DNA from: Lachnospiraceae bacterium | Lineage (GTDB): Bacteria > Bacillota > Clostridia > Lachnospirales > Lachnospiraceae | Direction: 5' to 3' | DNA length: 50,562 nucleotides | NCBI GenBank assembly: GCA_024696945.1 | Contig: JAILGF010000072.1 | Coordinates: 1 to 50,562, forward strand | Shown: piece after piece, positions 41,214 through 49,361 of the stretch | How positions within the stretch are numbered: the first letter of the stretch is position 1 | Layout of the letters: each line of letters begins with the position of its first letter | Translations under genes and position numbers: made by a program | The notes under the pieces: generated by a model | What the model saw: the letters and a program-made list of their open reading frames with translations, nothing else | What the model was told of the DNA's origin: nothing | Databases searched by the model: none

Positions 41214-43591
41214 TGCTGAAGCGTAAGCTTTTCAGAGAGATCGGAAAGAACTTATCACAGTTCATTACGATACTTCTTATGGTAATGATAGGAGTTATGG
41301 CTTATTCCGGCATAGAAGCATACATGGACGGAATGATAACGGCTGCCGACAAGTTTTATTCAGAAAATAATCTGCAGGATCTGAACGTAATGGGAGCAGG
41401 TTTTACCACTGAGGACTTGGATACGGTAAAGGATCTTCCACATGTACGGAATGCGGAAAGAAAGCTTGTTTTTAATGCTATTAACAGTGATGATAATGAT
41501 AAGGGATTTGTTGTTTCGTTTATTGAGTCGAACGAAATATCAAAATTCTATTTAGAGGAGGGTATTCCTTTTGATGCGAATACCAAAGGTGTATGGGTAG
41601 ATTCGTGGTACATGCGTGAGAACGGTCTAAAAATCGGGGACAAAATAAGATTTAAGTATGATTCGCTGGAGCTTGAAGAAGTAATAGTAGGATCCATACA
41701 GGTTCCGGACCATATCTATGACATAAAGGATGAATCCGCCCTGTTGCCTGACCATTCCTCATTCGGTTTTGTATTTCTTTCGGTAAATGAGATTTCTGAG
41801 AGTTATATCAAAGAAATAATCATGAAAGAGGCAGGTATCTCCAACGAGAGTATTCTGAATATTCTGATGCCCAATCTGGATTACAAGACGCTTATTCCTT
41901 TCAACTACATAATGGTCGATGTTGATGAAAAGGAAAATGTTGACTCTGTTAAAAACAGCATAGAAGATAAAATAGAAAGTGCTCAGGCTATTATAAAAAT
42001 AGAAGATTCACTTTCGTATTCGACATATCAGGGTGAAATTGACGAAGGCAGAGGTTTTGTAGGTATCTTCTCGGGATTATTCCTTTTTATCGCAATCCTT
42101 TCGGTTATTACTACTATGACGAGAGTAATTAAAAAACAGAGGATACAGATAGGAACATTAAAAGCTTTGGGCTTTTCTGACCTGAAGGTTCAGCTTCATT
42201 ATATAGGGTATGGTTTCTGGGTATCTCTTATCGGTGCCTGCTTAGGTCTACTTGCAGGAAAGTTCTTTATAGGTTCTGTGTTTATGGGACTTGAGATGGA
42301 CTTCTTTGAACTCCCGAATGATGGAGCGGTAATGAATCCTCTAAGCTATCTTGTAGCAGCTCTTGTTGTTCTGGGTATTTCATTTGTTACATATCTTACA
42401 TGCCGCAAACAGTTAAAGGAAAATCCTGCGGAAACTTTGAGGATAGAACTTCCTAAAGTTAAATCCGGAACGTTAGGGTTTACAACCACTTCTGTGTTCA
42501 AGAAGATGAAGTTTGCAACAAAGTGGAATATAAGGGACGTGATAAGAAACAAAATAAGGACCCTGACAGCTATAGTGGGTATCACAGGCTGTTGCGTACT
42601 TATAGTCTGTGCACTTGGAATGCTTAACAGTATCGATCATTTCATCGATCTTCAGTTTGAAGAACTGTATAATTTCAGTTATAGGTTAAGCTTAAAGCAG
42701 GATATAAAAACTGATGAGATAAAGGTTTTAACCGATGAATACGGAGACAAAACGTCCAAGACTCTTGGCATAGAGATAAAGGACAGTGACGGAAACAGGG
42801 AAGCAAATACTGTATTTGTTCATGATGCCGGGGATTATGTGAGGTTTGTGGATAAAAATAATGATTTCATGACACTCGACCGGGATGACGGAGTTTATAT
42901 AACTCATAAACTCGGGGAAAACGAGAATATCAAGATCGGAGATACCATAACCTGGCACATCTATGGTTCAAAGGATTATTATGAATCAAAGGTTGTTGGC
43001 TACAACAAGGATCCGCAGACACAGGGAGTGACGGCGACCAGAAGCTATATAGAGAGTCTGGGTATTGACTATATACCGGATTCAATATATACTAATATAG
43101 ATTTATCAAATAAAAAGGATATTCCAAATGTTGAACTGGTTCAGGATAAGAGTAACCTGAAGGAAAATATCTCAGGAATGCTTGAGATGATGAGATCGAT
43201 GATTGTTATCATAATCTTTGTTGCTGTCTTACTTGGCGTGATCATTATTTACAGTATGAGCATTCTTTCCTACAGTGAGAAGCAGTATCAATTCTCTACC
43301 TTAAAGGTATTGGGATTTGAAGATTCGAAGATAAGAAGGATTTTTATCAAACAGAATAACTGGATAGCGATCGCAGCTATAATCATCGGATTACCCTTAG
43401 GCAGAGGACTTACATCCTGGCTGTTCAAAATCTGTATAGATGAAAAATATGACATAGATACGCATATCTATTTCATTACTTATCTGCTTGGTGCAGCAGG
43501 AACATTTCTTGTATCCTTTGTTGTATCAGCGATCCTTGGAAGAAAAGTAAACAGTATAGATATGGTATCAAGCCTTAAGAGCAACGAATGA
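41213..43591 (+). CDS. FtsX-like ABC transporter permease
   Basis: A 792-residue permease. A first helix (about 15-40) is followed by a large extracytoplasmic domain, then an FtsX helix cluster (about 280-400). A second extracytoplasmic domain and a final FtsX cluster (about 660-785) end in DMVSSLKSNE. This duplicated layout is the usual partner of MacB-like ATPases. ATG 41213 overlaps the ATPase stop codon; GAGGAGG lies 10 bases upstream. The GTG at 41207 is an alternative without proper spacing. Confidence 0.9.
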   Translation: MLKRKLFREIGKNLSQFITILLMVMIGVMAYSGIEAYMDGMITAADKFYSENNLQDLNVMGAGFTTEDLDTVKDLPHVRNAERKLVFNAINSDDNDKGFVVSFIESNEISKFYLEEGIPFDANTKGVWVDSWYMRENGLKIGDKIRFKYDSLELEEVIVGSIQVPDHIYDIKDESALLPDHSSFGFVFLSVNEISESYIKEIIMKEAGISNESILNILMPNLDYKTLIPFNYIMVDVDEKENVDSVKNSIEDKIESAQAIIKIEDSLSYSTYQGEIDEGRGFVGIFSGLFLFIAILSVITTMTRVIKKQRIQIGTLKALGFSDLKVQLHYIGYGFWVSLIGACLGLLAGKFFIGSVFMGLEMDFFELPNDGAVMNPLSYLVAALVVLGISFVTYLTCRKQLKENPAETLRIELPKVKSGTLGFTTTSVFKKMKFATKWNIRDVIRNKIRTLTAIVGITGCCVLIVCALGMLNSIDHFIDLQFEELYNFSYRLSLKQDIKTDEIKVLTDEYGDKTSKTLGIEIKDSDGNREANTVFVHDAGDYVRFVDKNNDFMTLDRDDGVYITHKLGENENIKIGDTITWHIYGSKDYYESKVVGYNKDPQTQGVTATRSYIESLGIDYIPDSIYTNIDLSNKKDIPNVELVQDKSNLKENISGMLEMMRSMIVIIIFVAVLLGVIIIYSMSILSYSEKQYQFSTLKVLGFEDSKIRRIFIKQNNWIAIAAIIIGLPLGRGLTSWLFKICIDEKYDIDTHIYFITYLLGAAGTFLVSFVVSAILGRKVNSIDMVSSLKSNE

Positions 43592-43616
43592 TTGATGAGG
43601 AAAGTAGGTGTTAGCT

Positions 43617-44243
43617 GTGCCTGAAACAAGAATCCCAAAGAGTGAAAAAGCAGTAGCCAAACGAGACAGGATAATAGAAAAAGGCTTTGAATTAATGTGT
43701 GAAAACGGGTATTTTAAGACTTCTACACCCGATATAGCAAAAGCAGCTGACGTATCTACAGGGATTATTTATCAGTATTTTAAGGATAAAAGGGAAATCT
43801 TTATCGAAGGCCTAATACGGTTTTCGGATTCGGTTCTTTTTCCGATGATGGACGTTCTTGATTCTTCTGATGAAAATGCGGCTAAAATTGACCTGAATGA
43901 TATTGAAAGAATGCTGGACAGGCTTATTACTCTGACAGTTCAGAGCCACAGATTGACGCAAAAGGCTCACGAGGAACTTGAAATGATGGCGCACGCAGAT
44001 GAAGAAGTTGCTGATATTTTCAAGTCTTCTGAGCTGACAATGACGAAGAAAATAAGTGCATTCCTTGAAAAAAACAATATTATTCTTGAAAATCCCATAG
44101 AAAAGATCCACATAATTTATGGATTAGTTGAGAATTATTGTCACGAAACCGTATATCATCATCACGAGGGCATGAATAATGAAGTGATGAGGTCGGAAGT
44201 AATAAAAATTGTAAAAAATATGGTGGTTGGCAGCATCCGATGA
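43617..44243 (+). CDS. TetR-family transcriptional regulator
   Basis: A 208-residue regulator with the TetR HTH (RDRIIEKGFELMCENGYFKTSTPDIAKAADVSTGIIYQYFKDKREIF) and a variable helical ligand domain. It closes the ABC operon after the permease, so it probably represses it through the palindromes at 40407-40493. I choose GTG 43617 because GTAGGTG is six to eight bases before it; GTG 43608 is possible. Confidence 0.88.
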   Translation: MPETRIPKSEKAVAKRDRIIEKGFELMCENGYFKTSTPDIAKAADVSTGIIYQYFKDKREIFIEGLIRFSDSVLFPMMDVLDSSDENAAKIDLNDIERMLDRLITLTVQSHRLTQKAHEELEMMAHADEEVADIFKSSELTMTKKISAFLEKNNIILENPIEKIHIIYGLVENYCHETVYHHHEGMNNEVMRSEVIKIVKNMVVGSIR

Positions 44244-44245
44244 AG

Positions 44246-44292
44246 AATCGACCGATTTCAAATAAAACATTTGAAACCGGTCGATTTATTTT
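44246..44292. terminator. Bidirectional terminator between tetR and the P-type ATPase gene
   Basis: AATCGACCGATTTCAAAT pairs with ATTTGAAACCGGTCGATT (one bulge) around a 5-nt loop. It lies between convergent genes. Confidence 0.88.
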
Positions 44293-44317
44293 ATGGAGAG
44301 AAACGATTGTTAAAAAG

Positions 44318-46420
44318 TCATATATTTTTAGTATCCGGCAGCAGATCAGTCATGCTTTTTAGTCCTGTAAGTATAGTTGATCCGTTATGAAGCAGCGCGG
44401 AAGATGCCGGATTCATAACTCCGAACAGTCCTCCTGCGATAAGAGCTGAGTTAAAACCGAGTATAAATCTGTAATTCGCTTTTATCCTCTTCATAAGAGC
44501 CGTACTTATTTTCCTTAAAGTGATAAGCTGATGCAGATCATCGGAAGCAATAGTTATATCCGCTATCTCACGGGCGATCGGAGCTCCGTCGAGAATAGCT
44601 ATACCTACATCCGCCTCAGAGAGAGCGGGAGTATCGTTTACTCCGTCACCTATCATGACAACCTTGTGCCCTTGTTCATGTTCTTTTTTGATGAATGCTG
44701 CTTTATCCTCCGGCAGCACCTCGGCACAAAATTCATCAAGACTCAATTTTGCGGCTACGGCTTCGGCATTCTTTTTGTTATCACCGGTCATCATGCATAT
44801 TTTCTTAAAGCCCAGCTCATGCAGACGCTTTATAACATCGGCAGCCTCATCCCTTAACGGATCAAAGATGCAGAGCACTGCAGCCAGCCTTCCGCCGATA
44901 GCCATAAATATTCTGGAATATTCTCTGTTTATTTCATCCAGTTTATATTCTTCGTCTTCAGGGATTATACAGCATTCATCCTCCATGACAAAGTGATAGC
45001 TGCCAATAACTACGCGCTCATCGTCTAAGAAACTGCTTATGCCGTGCGCGACAATGTACTCAACCTTTGAATGAAGCTCATCGTGATCTAGTCCCTTGTC
45101 CTTAGCTCCTTTTACTATGGCATTAGCTACGGAATGGGGATAATGCTCTTCAAGGCATGCAGCTATACGCAGCATCTCATCGGGATCCCGGCCTTCGAAG
45201 CTTACCACATCCATAAGGGTAGGAGTGGCATGGGTGAGAGTCCCGGTTTTATCAAATACCAGAGTGTCAGCCTCTGCCATAGCCTCCATGAATTTTCCGC
45301 CCTTTACGGAAATTCTGTGCTCCCTGCATTCTTTTATGGCTGAAAGCACTGCCAACGGCATGGACAGCTTCATGGCACATGAATAGTCAACCATCAGGAA
45401 AGAAAGGGCCTTGGTGGCATTTCTTGTGAGCAGATATGTAATACCGGCACCTAAAAGACTGTAGGGTACCAGTTTATCAGCCAAACGATATGCCTTAGCC
45501 TCTGTGTCGGATTTTAGTTTTTCAGATTCTTCTATCATCCGCACTATCTGGTCAAACTTACCGCTGCCGGCTGTCTTTGTGACTTCGATTATGCATTCGC
45601 CTTCTTCTACTACGGTTCCCGCATAAACATAACCGCCCGGACTCTTTACTACAGGTTCGGATTCACCTGTCATAATGGACTGATTTACCGTCATCTCACC
45701 TTCGATAACCTTGCCATCGAGAGGTATTATCTCGGAATTCCTGACTATTATATGATCACCTGCAAGTACCTGATTTACACCGACCTGTATTTCCTTGCCG
45801 TCATTTTTGAGCCATACCGTATCTATGTTTAAGGACATAGAACGGGCGAGGTCGTTAATTGACTTCTTACGTGTCCATTCCTCGAGAGTTTCTCCGATGT
45901 TGAGCAGGAACATAATGGAAGAAGCGGTATCAAAATCTCTCCTGATGATCGAGGTGGCTATAGCTACACCGTCAAGTGTCTCAACCTGCAGCTTACCGTT
46001 TTTAAGAGCAAACAATCCCTTAACTATATAGGGTATGCTCTTTGCTATGCTTCTGGCTATTGCCAAAGGCGCAGGCAGGAAGATTTTTCTCATGAACATC
46101 CCGGTAACGGAGAAGAATAGTTTTTCCTCGTACTTACGGTTCATTTCCCTACCGGTGTTTTCAGGTACGAGTGCTTTAATCCTTTCATCTGAAGGATCGA
46201 AAACCGACAGTGCAGAAAACAAGCTGTCCTTATCCTTCTCAGAAGAATTAAGAAACGATACAACTGCATTGCCGGTTCTTTCGTCTACGGAAACTTCCTT
46301 TACAACATCGATGTTACGGATATAGTATTCCACGAGGTCCGCTCTGTGCATGGACATATACGGATAAGGTATTTTTATCCTTATTTTCTTGCTTGATTCA
46401 TGTAATACTACGCATTTCAT
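44318..46420 (-). CDS. CtpC-like heavy-metal-translocating P1B-type ATPase
   Basis: A 700-residue P1B ATPase. An N-terminal HMA-like fold (1-65) has no CxxC. Next come the first membrane helices and the actuator domain (TGES). The sixth-helix metal motif is VDYSCAMKLS (about 342-351) instead of CPC. DKTGT (phosphorylated Asp, about 390), TGDN and GDGVNDTPAL are intact. The DYSCA-type motif resembles mycobacterial CtpC, linked to Mn/Fe(II) export, rather than Cu, Zn or Cd pumps. It follows the DUF6110-like gene by five bases, in one operon, with AGGA before ATG 46420. Confidence 0.88.
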   Translation of the reverse strand: MKCVVLHESSKKIRIKIPYPYMSMHRADLVEYYIRNIDVVKEVSVDERTGNAVVSFLNSSEKDKDSLFSALSVFDPSDERIKALVPENTGREMNRKYEEKLFFSVTGMFMRKIFLPAPLAIARSIAKSIPYIVKGLFALKNGKLQVETLDGVAIATSIIRRDFDTASSIMFLLNIGETLEEWTRKKSINDLARSMSLNIDTVWLKNDGKEIQVGVNQVLAGDHIIVRNSEIIPLDGKVIEGEMTVNQSIMTGESEPVVKSPGGYVYAGTVVEEGECIIEVTKTAGSGKFDQIVRMIEESEKLKSDTEAKAYRLADKLVPYSLLGAGITYLLTRNATKALSFLMVDYSCAMKLSMPLAVLSAIKECREHRISVKGGKFMEAMAEADTLVFDKTGTLTHATPTLMDVVSFEGRDPDEMLRIAACLEEHYPHSVANAIVKGAKDKGLDHDELHSKVEYIVAHGISSFLDDERVVIGSYHFVMEDECCIIPEDEEYKLDEINREYSRIFMAIGGRLAAVLCIFDPLRDEAADVIKRLHELGFKKICMMTGDNKKNAEAVAAKLSLDEFCAEVLPEDKAAFIKKEHEQGHKVVMIGDGVNDTPALSEADVGIAILDGAPIAREIADITIASDDLHQLITLRKISTALMKRIKANYRFILGFNSALIAGGLFGVMNPASSALLHNGSTILTGLKSMTDLLPDTKNI

Positions 46421-46425
46421 AGGGT

Positions 46426-46713
46426 TTACGCTTCCTGTTCTTCGTAACTTTCGATTATAGCTTTAGCCTTTTCGTATTCCTGTTTTCTCTTCTTGTCATA
46501 ACGCTTTTCGTTAATATCTACAGCATCCTCATGAATATCCCCGCAGTTTTCTTTAATTGTAGCTGCAGTTTTCATTACACTGTCCTTGCCGCGGAGAACC
46601 GCTGCGGTACAATGGGTATATACTGTTTTTGCGTCCTTGCTAGAGAGAATGGCAACTCCTGCTGTTCCGAAAAGAACACCGCCTGCGAATGTACATAATT
46701 TCTTCCAGTTCAT
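46426..46713 (-). CDS. Small DUF6110-like protein preceding the P-type ATPase
   Basis: A 95-residue protein with one N-terminal membrane helix (about 7-24, FAGGVLFGTAGVAILSS), a helical body and a highly charged C-terminal coil (EKRYDKKRKQEYEKAKAII). It matches my memory of the DUF6110 family, seen next to metal-transporting P-type ATPases. A role as ATPase partner or chaperone is inference. ATG 46713 has AAGGAGG. Confidence 0.75.
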   Translation of the reverse strand: MNWKKLCTFAGGVLFGTAGVAILSSKDAKTVYTHCTAAVLRGKDSVMKTAATIKENCGDIHEDAVDINEKRYDKKRKQEYEKAKAIIESYEEQEA

Positions 46714-46771
46714 ATAAAAACCTCCTTGTGCTATGGCTAAAAATGTGCCAAATATAATATGGCTTACATAT

Positions 46772-46827
46772 AGTATAGCACCATATACTGCTCATCAAAA
46801 AACTAACTTTTGTTAGTTGTAACTAAC
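46772..46827 (-). promoter_or_regulatory. P-type ATPase operon promoter with upstream DtxR-type operator
   Basis: Minus-strand TTTTGA (46795-46800), 17 bp, TATACT (46772-46777). A perfect GTTAG-TTGTAA-CTAAC (46812-46827) lies upstream of the -35, at about -47 to -62, a position typical of an activator site. Confidence 0.65.
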
Positions 46828-46842
46828 ACAGCGTTAAAAAAA

Positions 46843-47223
46843 TTAGATGTTTTTATCCAACATCCTTAAATGGGATTTGATCTTTTCAAACGTCGTATCG
46901 GATATGGCGTGCTCTATAAGGCAGGCATCTTCTTTTGCGGTTTCCTTATCTATACCGATATGTTCGAACCATTTAATAAAAAAAGTATGCCGCTCCCATA
47001 TCTTTTCGGCGGAGGTTTTGCCGGAGTCGGAGAGGAGTATCCTCCAATCATCCTTTATTATCAGCCCTTCATTCTCCAGCTTGGAAAGCGCTACACTGAC
47101 ACTTGCTTTAGAATGACCGAGATGGGCAGCAATGTCCGTAACCCTGCATGCACCAAGCTCTTTGGTACAGACAAGGATTGTTTCAAGATAATCTTCTTTT
47201 GAAATCTTCATAGTCCTGCCCAT
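46843..47223 (-). CDS. DtxR/MntR-family metal-dependent regulator, copy 2
   Basis: A 126-residue regulator with the DtxR-type winged helix (YLETILVCTKELGACRVTDIAAHLGHSKASVSVALSKL). Metal/dimer segments follow (ERHTFFIKWFEHIGID, ACLIEHAISDTTFEKI). It lacks the SH3-like C-terminal domain. ATG 47223 is favoured, with AGGAG 10 bases upstream, over the ATG at 47247. Two operators in its own promoter suggest autoregulation. Confidence 0.9.
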   Translation of the reverse strand: MGRTMKISKEDYLETILVCTKELGACRVTDIAAHLGHSKASVSVALSKLENEGLIIKDDWRILLSDSGKTSAEKIWERHTFFIKWFEHIGIDKETAKEDACLIEHAISDTTFEKIKSHLRMLDKNI

Positions 47224-47259
47224 GATAATATTTCTCCTATATGACATTCTGACTTATTT

Positions 47260-47286
47260 GTCATCCTGAACGACGTGAAGGATCTT
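47260..47286 (+). repeat. Dispersed repeat, copy 4, upstream of dtxR copy 2
   Basis: GTCATCCTGAACGACGTGAAG is followed by GATCTTA, another form of the repeat at 35201. A partial inverted arm ATGACATTCTGA lies just before it (from 47241). It sits in the dtxR2 leader. Confidence 0.55.
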
Positions 47287-47297
47287 ATACTATTAAA

Positions 47298-47351
47298 GTT
47301 AGTATATTCTAACTCGTGTATAGTTATACCACGCTAACCATAAAAAGTCAA
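47298..47351 (-). promoter_or_regulatory. dtxR copy 2 promoter with two operators
   Basis: Minus-strand TTGACT (47346-47351), 17 bp, TATAAC (47323-47328). GTTAT-ACCACG-CTAAC (47323-47338) overlaps the spacer and -10. A perfect GTTAG-TATATT-CTAAC (47298-47313) lies just downstream of the start, a layout like feo. Confidence 0.75.
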
Positions 47352-47412
47352 GGAAATATAGGCATTTTTAAACAGGAAAAACAAAAAATGTGAAAAAAAT
47401 TATAAAAAGTGC

Positions 47413-47459
47413 TTGACAAGGAAAATACATTGTGATATATTCAGTTAGCGTAAGGTAAC
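47413..47459 (+). promoter_or_regulatory. Promoter with DtxR-type operator for the ZinT-like leader
   Basis: TTGACA (47413-47418), 17 bp, TATATT (47436-47441), followed by GTTAG-CGTAAG-GTAAC (47444-47459, one mismatch) across the start site. Confidence 0.75.
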
Positions 47460-47765
47460 CAACAAACATTTTTTGGTAATCTTTCGATAATAAACTTATC
47501 GTTAATCCTTCAAACCTCGAAACAGTATGCCGCCAACATACTGTAAAATAGACTTTTTAGATTAGAGACCCAATTACTTCTTATTTAGCTTTGATAAGAG
47601 ACGATCGGATGATAAACTAAAAAGTGTTTGTTAAAAGTACTGTAAATATCGGCTGGCCCTGAGCCATATTTGGGGTAGGGGTCCAGTCGATAATTTATCA
47701 GTATAGGTTAGCATAGGCTAACGAATATAAACTTGTTATAAAAGGCTTGTTAAGCAGGCCTTTTA
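47448..47765 (+). ncRNA. Candidate structured, metal-regulated leader RNA
   Basis: The 549-bp gap between dtxR2 and the ZinT-like gene has no credible ORF. Its transcript holds a row of inverted repeats: CGATAA/TTATCG (47485-47501), ACAGTATG/CATACTGT (47522-47544), ACTTTTTAG/CTAAAAAGT enclosing 56 nt (47552-47625), a 12-bp interrupted stem (47647-47692), and AAAAGGC/GCCTTTT (47740-47764). The last could act as terminator or attenuator, though only T4 follows. It could be a leader or a separate sRNA; I recognise no known family. Confidence 0.45.
47707..47722 (+). promoter_or_regulatory. Perfect DtxR-type operator in the ZinT-like leader
   Basis: GTTAG-CATAGG-CTAAC, perfect arms, about 75 bases before the ZinT-like start codon. 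I see no convincing promoter beside it, so it might block elongation or serve a weak second promoter. Confidence 0.6.
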
Positions 47766-47796
47766 AATATTTAAAGGAAAGGAAAACAAAAGAGTT

Positions 47797-49188
47797 ATGA
47801 AAGGTTTTTTTAAAAATCTTATGGTACTGTTACTGGTACTTACATTGGGCATTTTTACTGTTGAAATGCCTGCATCCAAAGTAAAAGCGGATGAGCCTGC
47901 AGCAGAGCTGGCTATAAAAGGAGAGGATTTCTTAAATGAAGTCAAAGGAGAATATGTTCCTCTCTTTATAGGAGGTATTTTTAATTCTGAGTATGATCAT
48001 TATTGGCATGATTACACCGCAGCTGTAGTTGGTGAGTCAATGGCTGATATGTGTGTAGGCATAATGAAGCAGGCTATCGGAGCAACTACTTATGGCGATG
48101 AAGCAGGTGAGGACTTCTTCTGTGGTTATACCGAGAATGTTGCAAAGATAACATTTGGCGGAGATAATGGCACAAAGGTTACATTTACTAAGAACGATGG
48201 AAAAAAGATCACTCATGATTATGAATTTGTAAAAAATGCATCAGCTACCGGTACTGTTGAAGGACAGGAAATGGGATATGAGGGATGCCTTTACAAGAGC
48301 AAGGACGGTAACAATGATGAGTTCTCATACATTTTTATGTGCCCTGATACACCTGCTACTACTTACCATCTTGAATTCAGATATGGAAGCAGCGAAGAAG
48401 AGCTTCTTAAATTAACAGAAGGAAAATATAAGAATTGGCTTAGTGCCGGATTCCCTGCAGATGCATTTGATGATCCTCAGGAGATAATGATCCAGAAGGT
48501 TATCGCACTCTTTGTCGTTGAAAACTTAGCACCCATGAGCGGAGCAGAAGCTATCGCACAGAGATCATCCATGGCAGGTGTATGGTCTATGGACACCTCT
48601 CTTTTAAAGGATTATCCCGGATATGAGAATGCTTCGATGATTATGCAGCTTAGCAAGTCCGGTTTTGGTAAGAGCTATGTTGATATGGTAGGCAGCGGCG
48701 ACTATATGCTTGCCAGCCAATATCCTTTCTACACTTACGCAAACGAAAAGAACGATGAAATAGAGAAGGGTGTTTATATCGTAGTAAGCGAGGATGAAGG
48801 CACAAAGACTGCTACTTACGAGATCAGTGTTATTGATGGTACGCGTACACTCACATTCCATTCATCAGAAGGTGATATCAATTATTTCTATAATGAGGGT
48901 TTAGCTCCTGAGGCTGTTAGCATCTCCAAAACAAAGGTAAAGAGCAACAAGAAAATATCCGTATCTTGGAAGGCCTCAGAAAACGCTGAAGGATATGAGA
49001 TTGTATATTCAACAAACAGCAATTTCAAGAAAGCAAAGACCAAGACCATAACCGGTAAAACATCAGGCAAGACAAAGAAGCTTAAGAGCAATACTTACTA
49101 CGTAAAGGTTCGTGCATTTAGCATCGATTATGCCGGCAACAAGGTATATGGTGAGTTCTCGGATGTTAAAACTATTACTGTTGAATAA
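47797..49188 (+). CDS. Secreted ZinT-like metal-binding protein with C-terminal fibronectin III-like domain
   Basis: The 463-residue exported protein has a signal peptide (MKGFFKNLMVLLLVLTLGIF..., cleaved near VKADEP). Residues about 45-250 resemble the ZinT/AdcAII-type calycin domain: FNSEYDHYWHDYTAAVVGESMADMCVG, a strand ladder, and TTYHLEFRYGSSEEELLKLTEGKYKNWL, similar to the ZinT tail. Only part of the usual His ligand set is visible. The C-terminal 90 residues form a fibronectin type III fold (VSVSWKASENAEGYEIVYSTN...). It lies behind a metal-type operator. Binding of Fe, Mn or Zn is inference. Confidence 0.7.
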   Translation: MKGFFKNLMVLLLVLTLGIFTVEMPASKVKADEPAAELAIKGEDFLNEVKGEYVPLFIGGIFNSEYDHYWHDYTAAVVGESMADMCVGIMKQAIGATTYGDEAGEDFFCGYTENVAKITFGGDNGTKVTFTKNDGKKITHDYEFVKNASATGTVEGQEMGYEGCLYKSKDGNNDEFSYIFMCPDTPATTYHLEFRYGSSEEELLKLTEGKYKNWLSAGFPADAFDDPQEIMIQKVIALFVVENLAPMSGAEAIAQRSSMAGVWSMDTSLLKDYPGYENASMIMQLSKSGFGKSYVDMVGSGDYMLASQYPFYTYANEKNDEIEKGVYIVVSEDEGTKTATYEISVIDGTRTLTFHSSEGDINYFYNEGLAPEAVSISKTKVKSNKKISVSWKASENAEGYEIVYSTNSNFKKAKTKTITGKTSGKTKKLKSNTYYVKVRAFSIDYAGNKVYGEFSDVKTITVE

Positions 49189-49231
49189 TTTTGCTGAAAT
49201 ACCTGAATACATAGAATCTTCCTTAAATCCT

Positions 49232-49266
49232 AAAAAAGGAGCGGCATTGATTGCTGCTCCTTTTTT
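49232..49266 (+). terminator. Terminator after the ZinT-like gene
   Basis: AAAAAAGGAGC(GGCA) pairs with (TGCT)GCTCCTTTTTT around a small loop, 44 bases after the stop codon. Confidence 0.92.
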
Positions 49267-49280
49267 AAATCAAAATTATG

Positions 49281-49335
49281 TTGACAAAAATATAAGCATA
49301 TATATAATAAAGGCAGAAAGTTAGATATTCCTAAC
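49281..49335 (+). promoter_or_regulatory. ZIP promoter with DtxR-type operator
   Basis: TTGACA (49281-49286), 16 bp, TATAAT (49303-49308), then a perfect GTTAG-ATATTC-CTAAC (49320-49335) covering the bases just after the start site. Confidence 0.78.
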
Positions 49336-49361
49336 CAACATTATCATTTGGAGATGATCTT

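Noticed and set aside
47448..47765. Known riboswitch (cobalamin, Mn yybP-ykoY, NiCo, Moco)
   Set aside because: I could not find the conserved cores of these families; the region is left as an unassigned candidate RNA.
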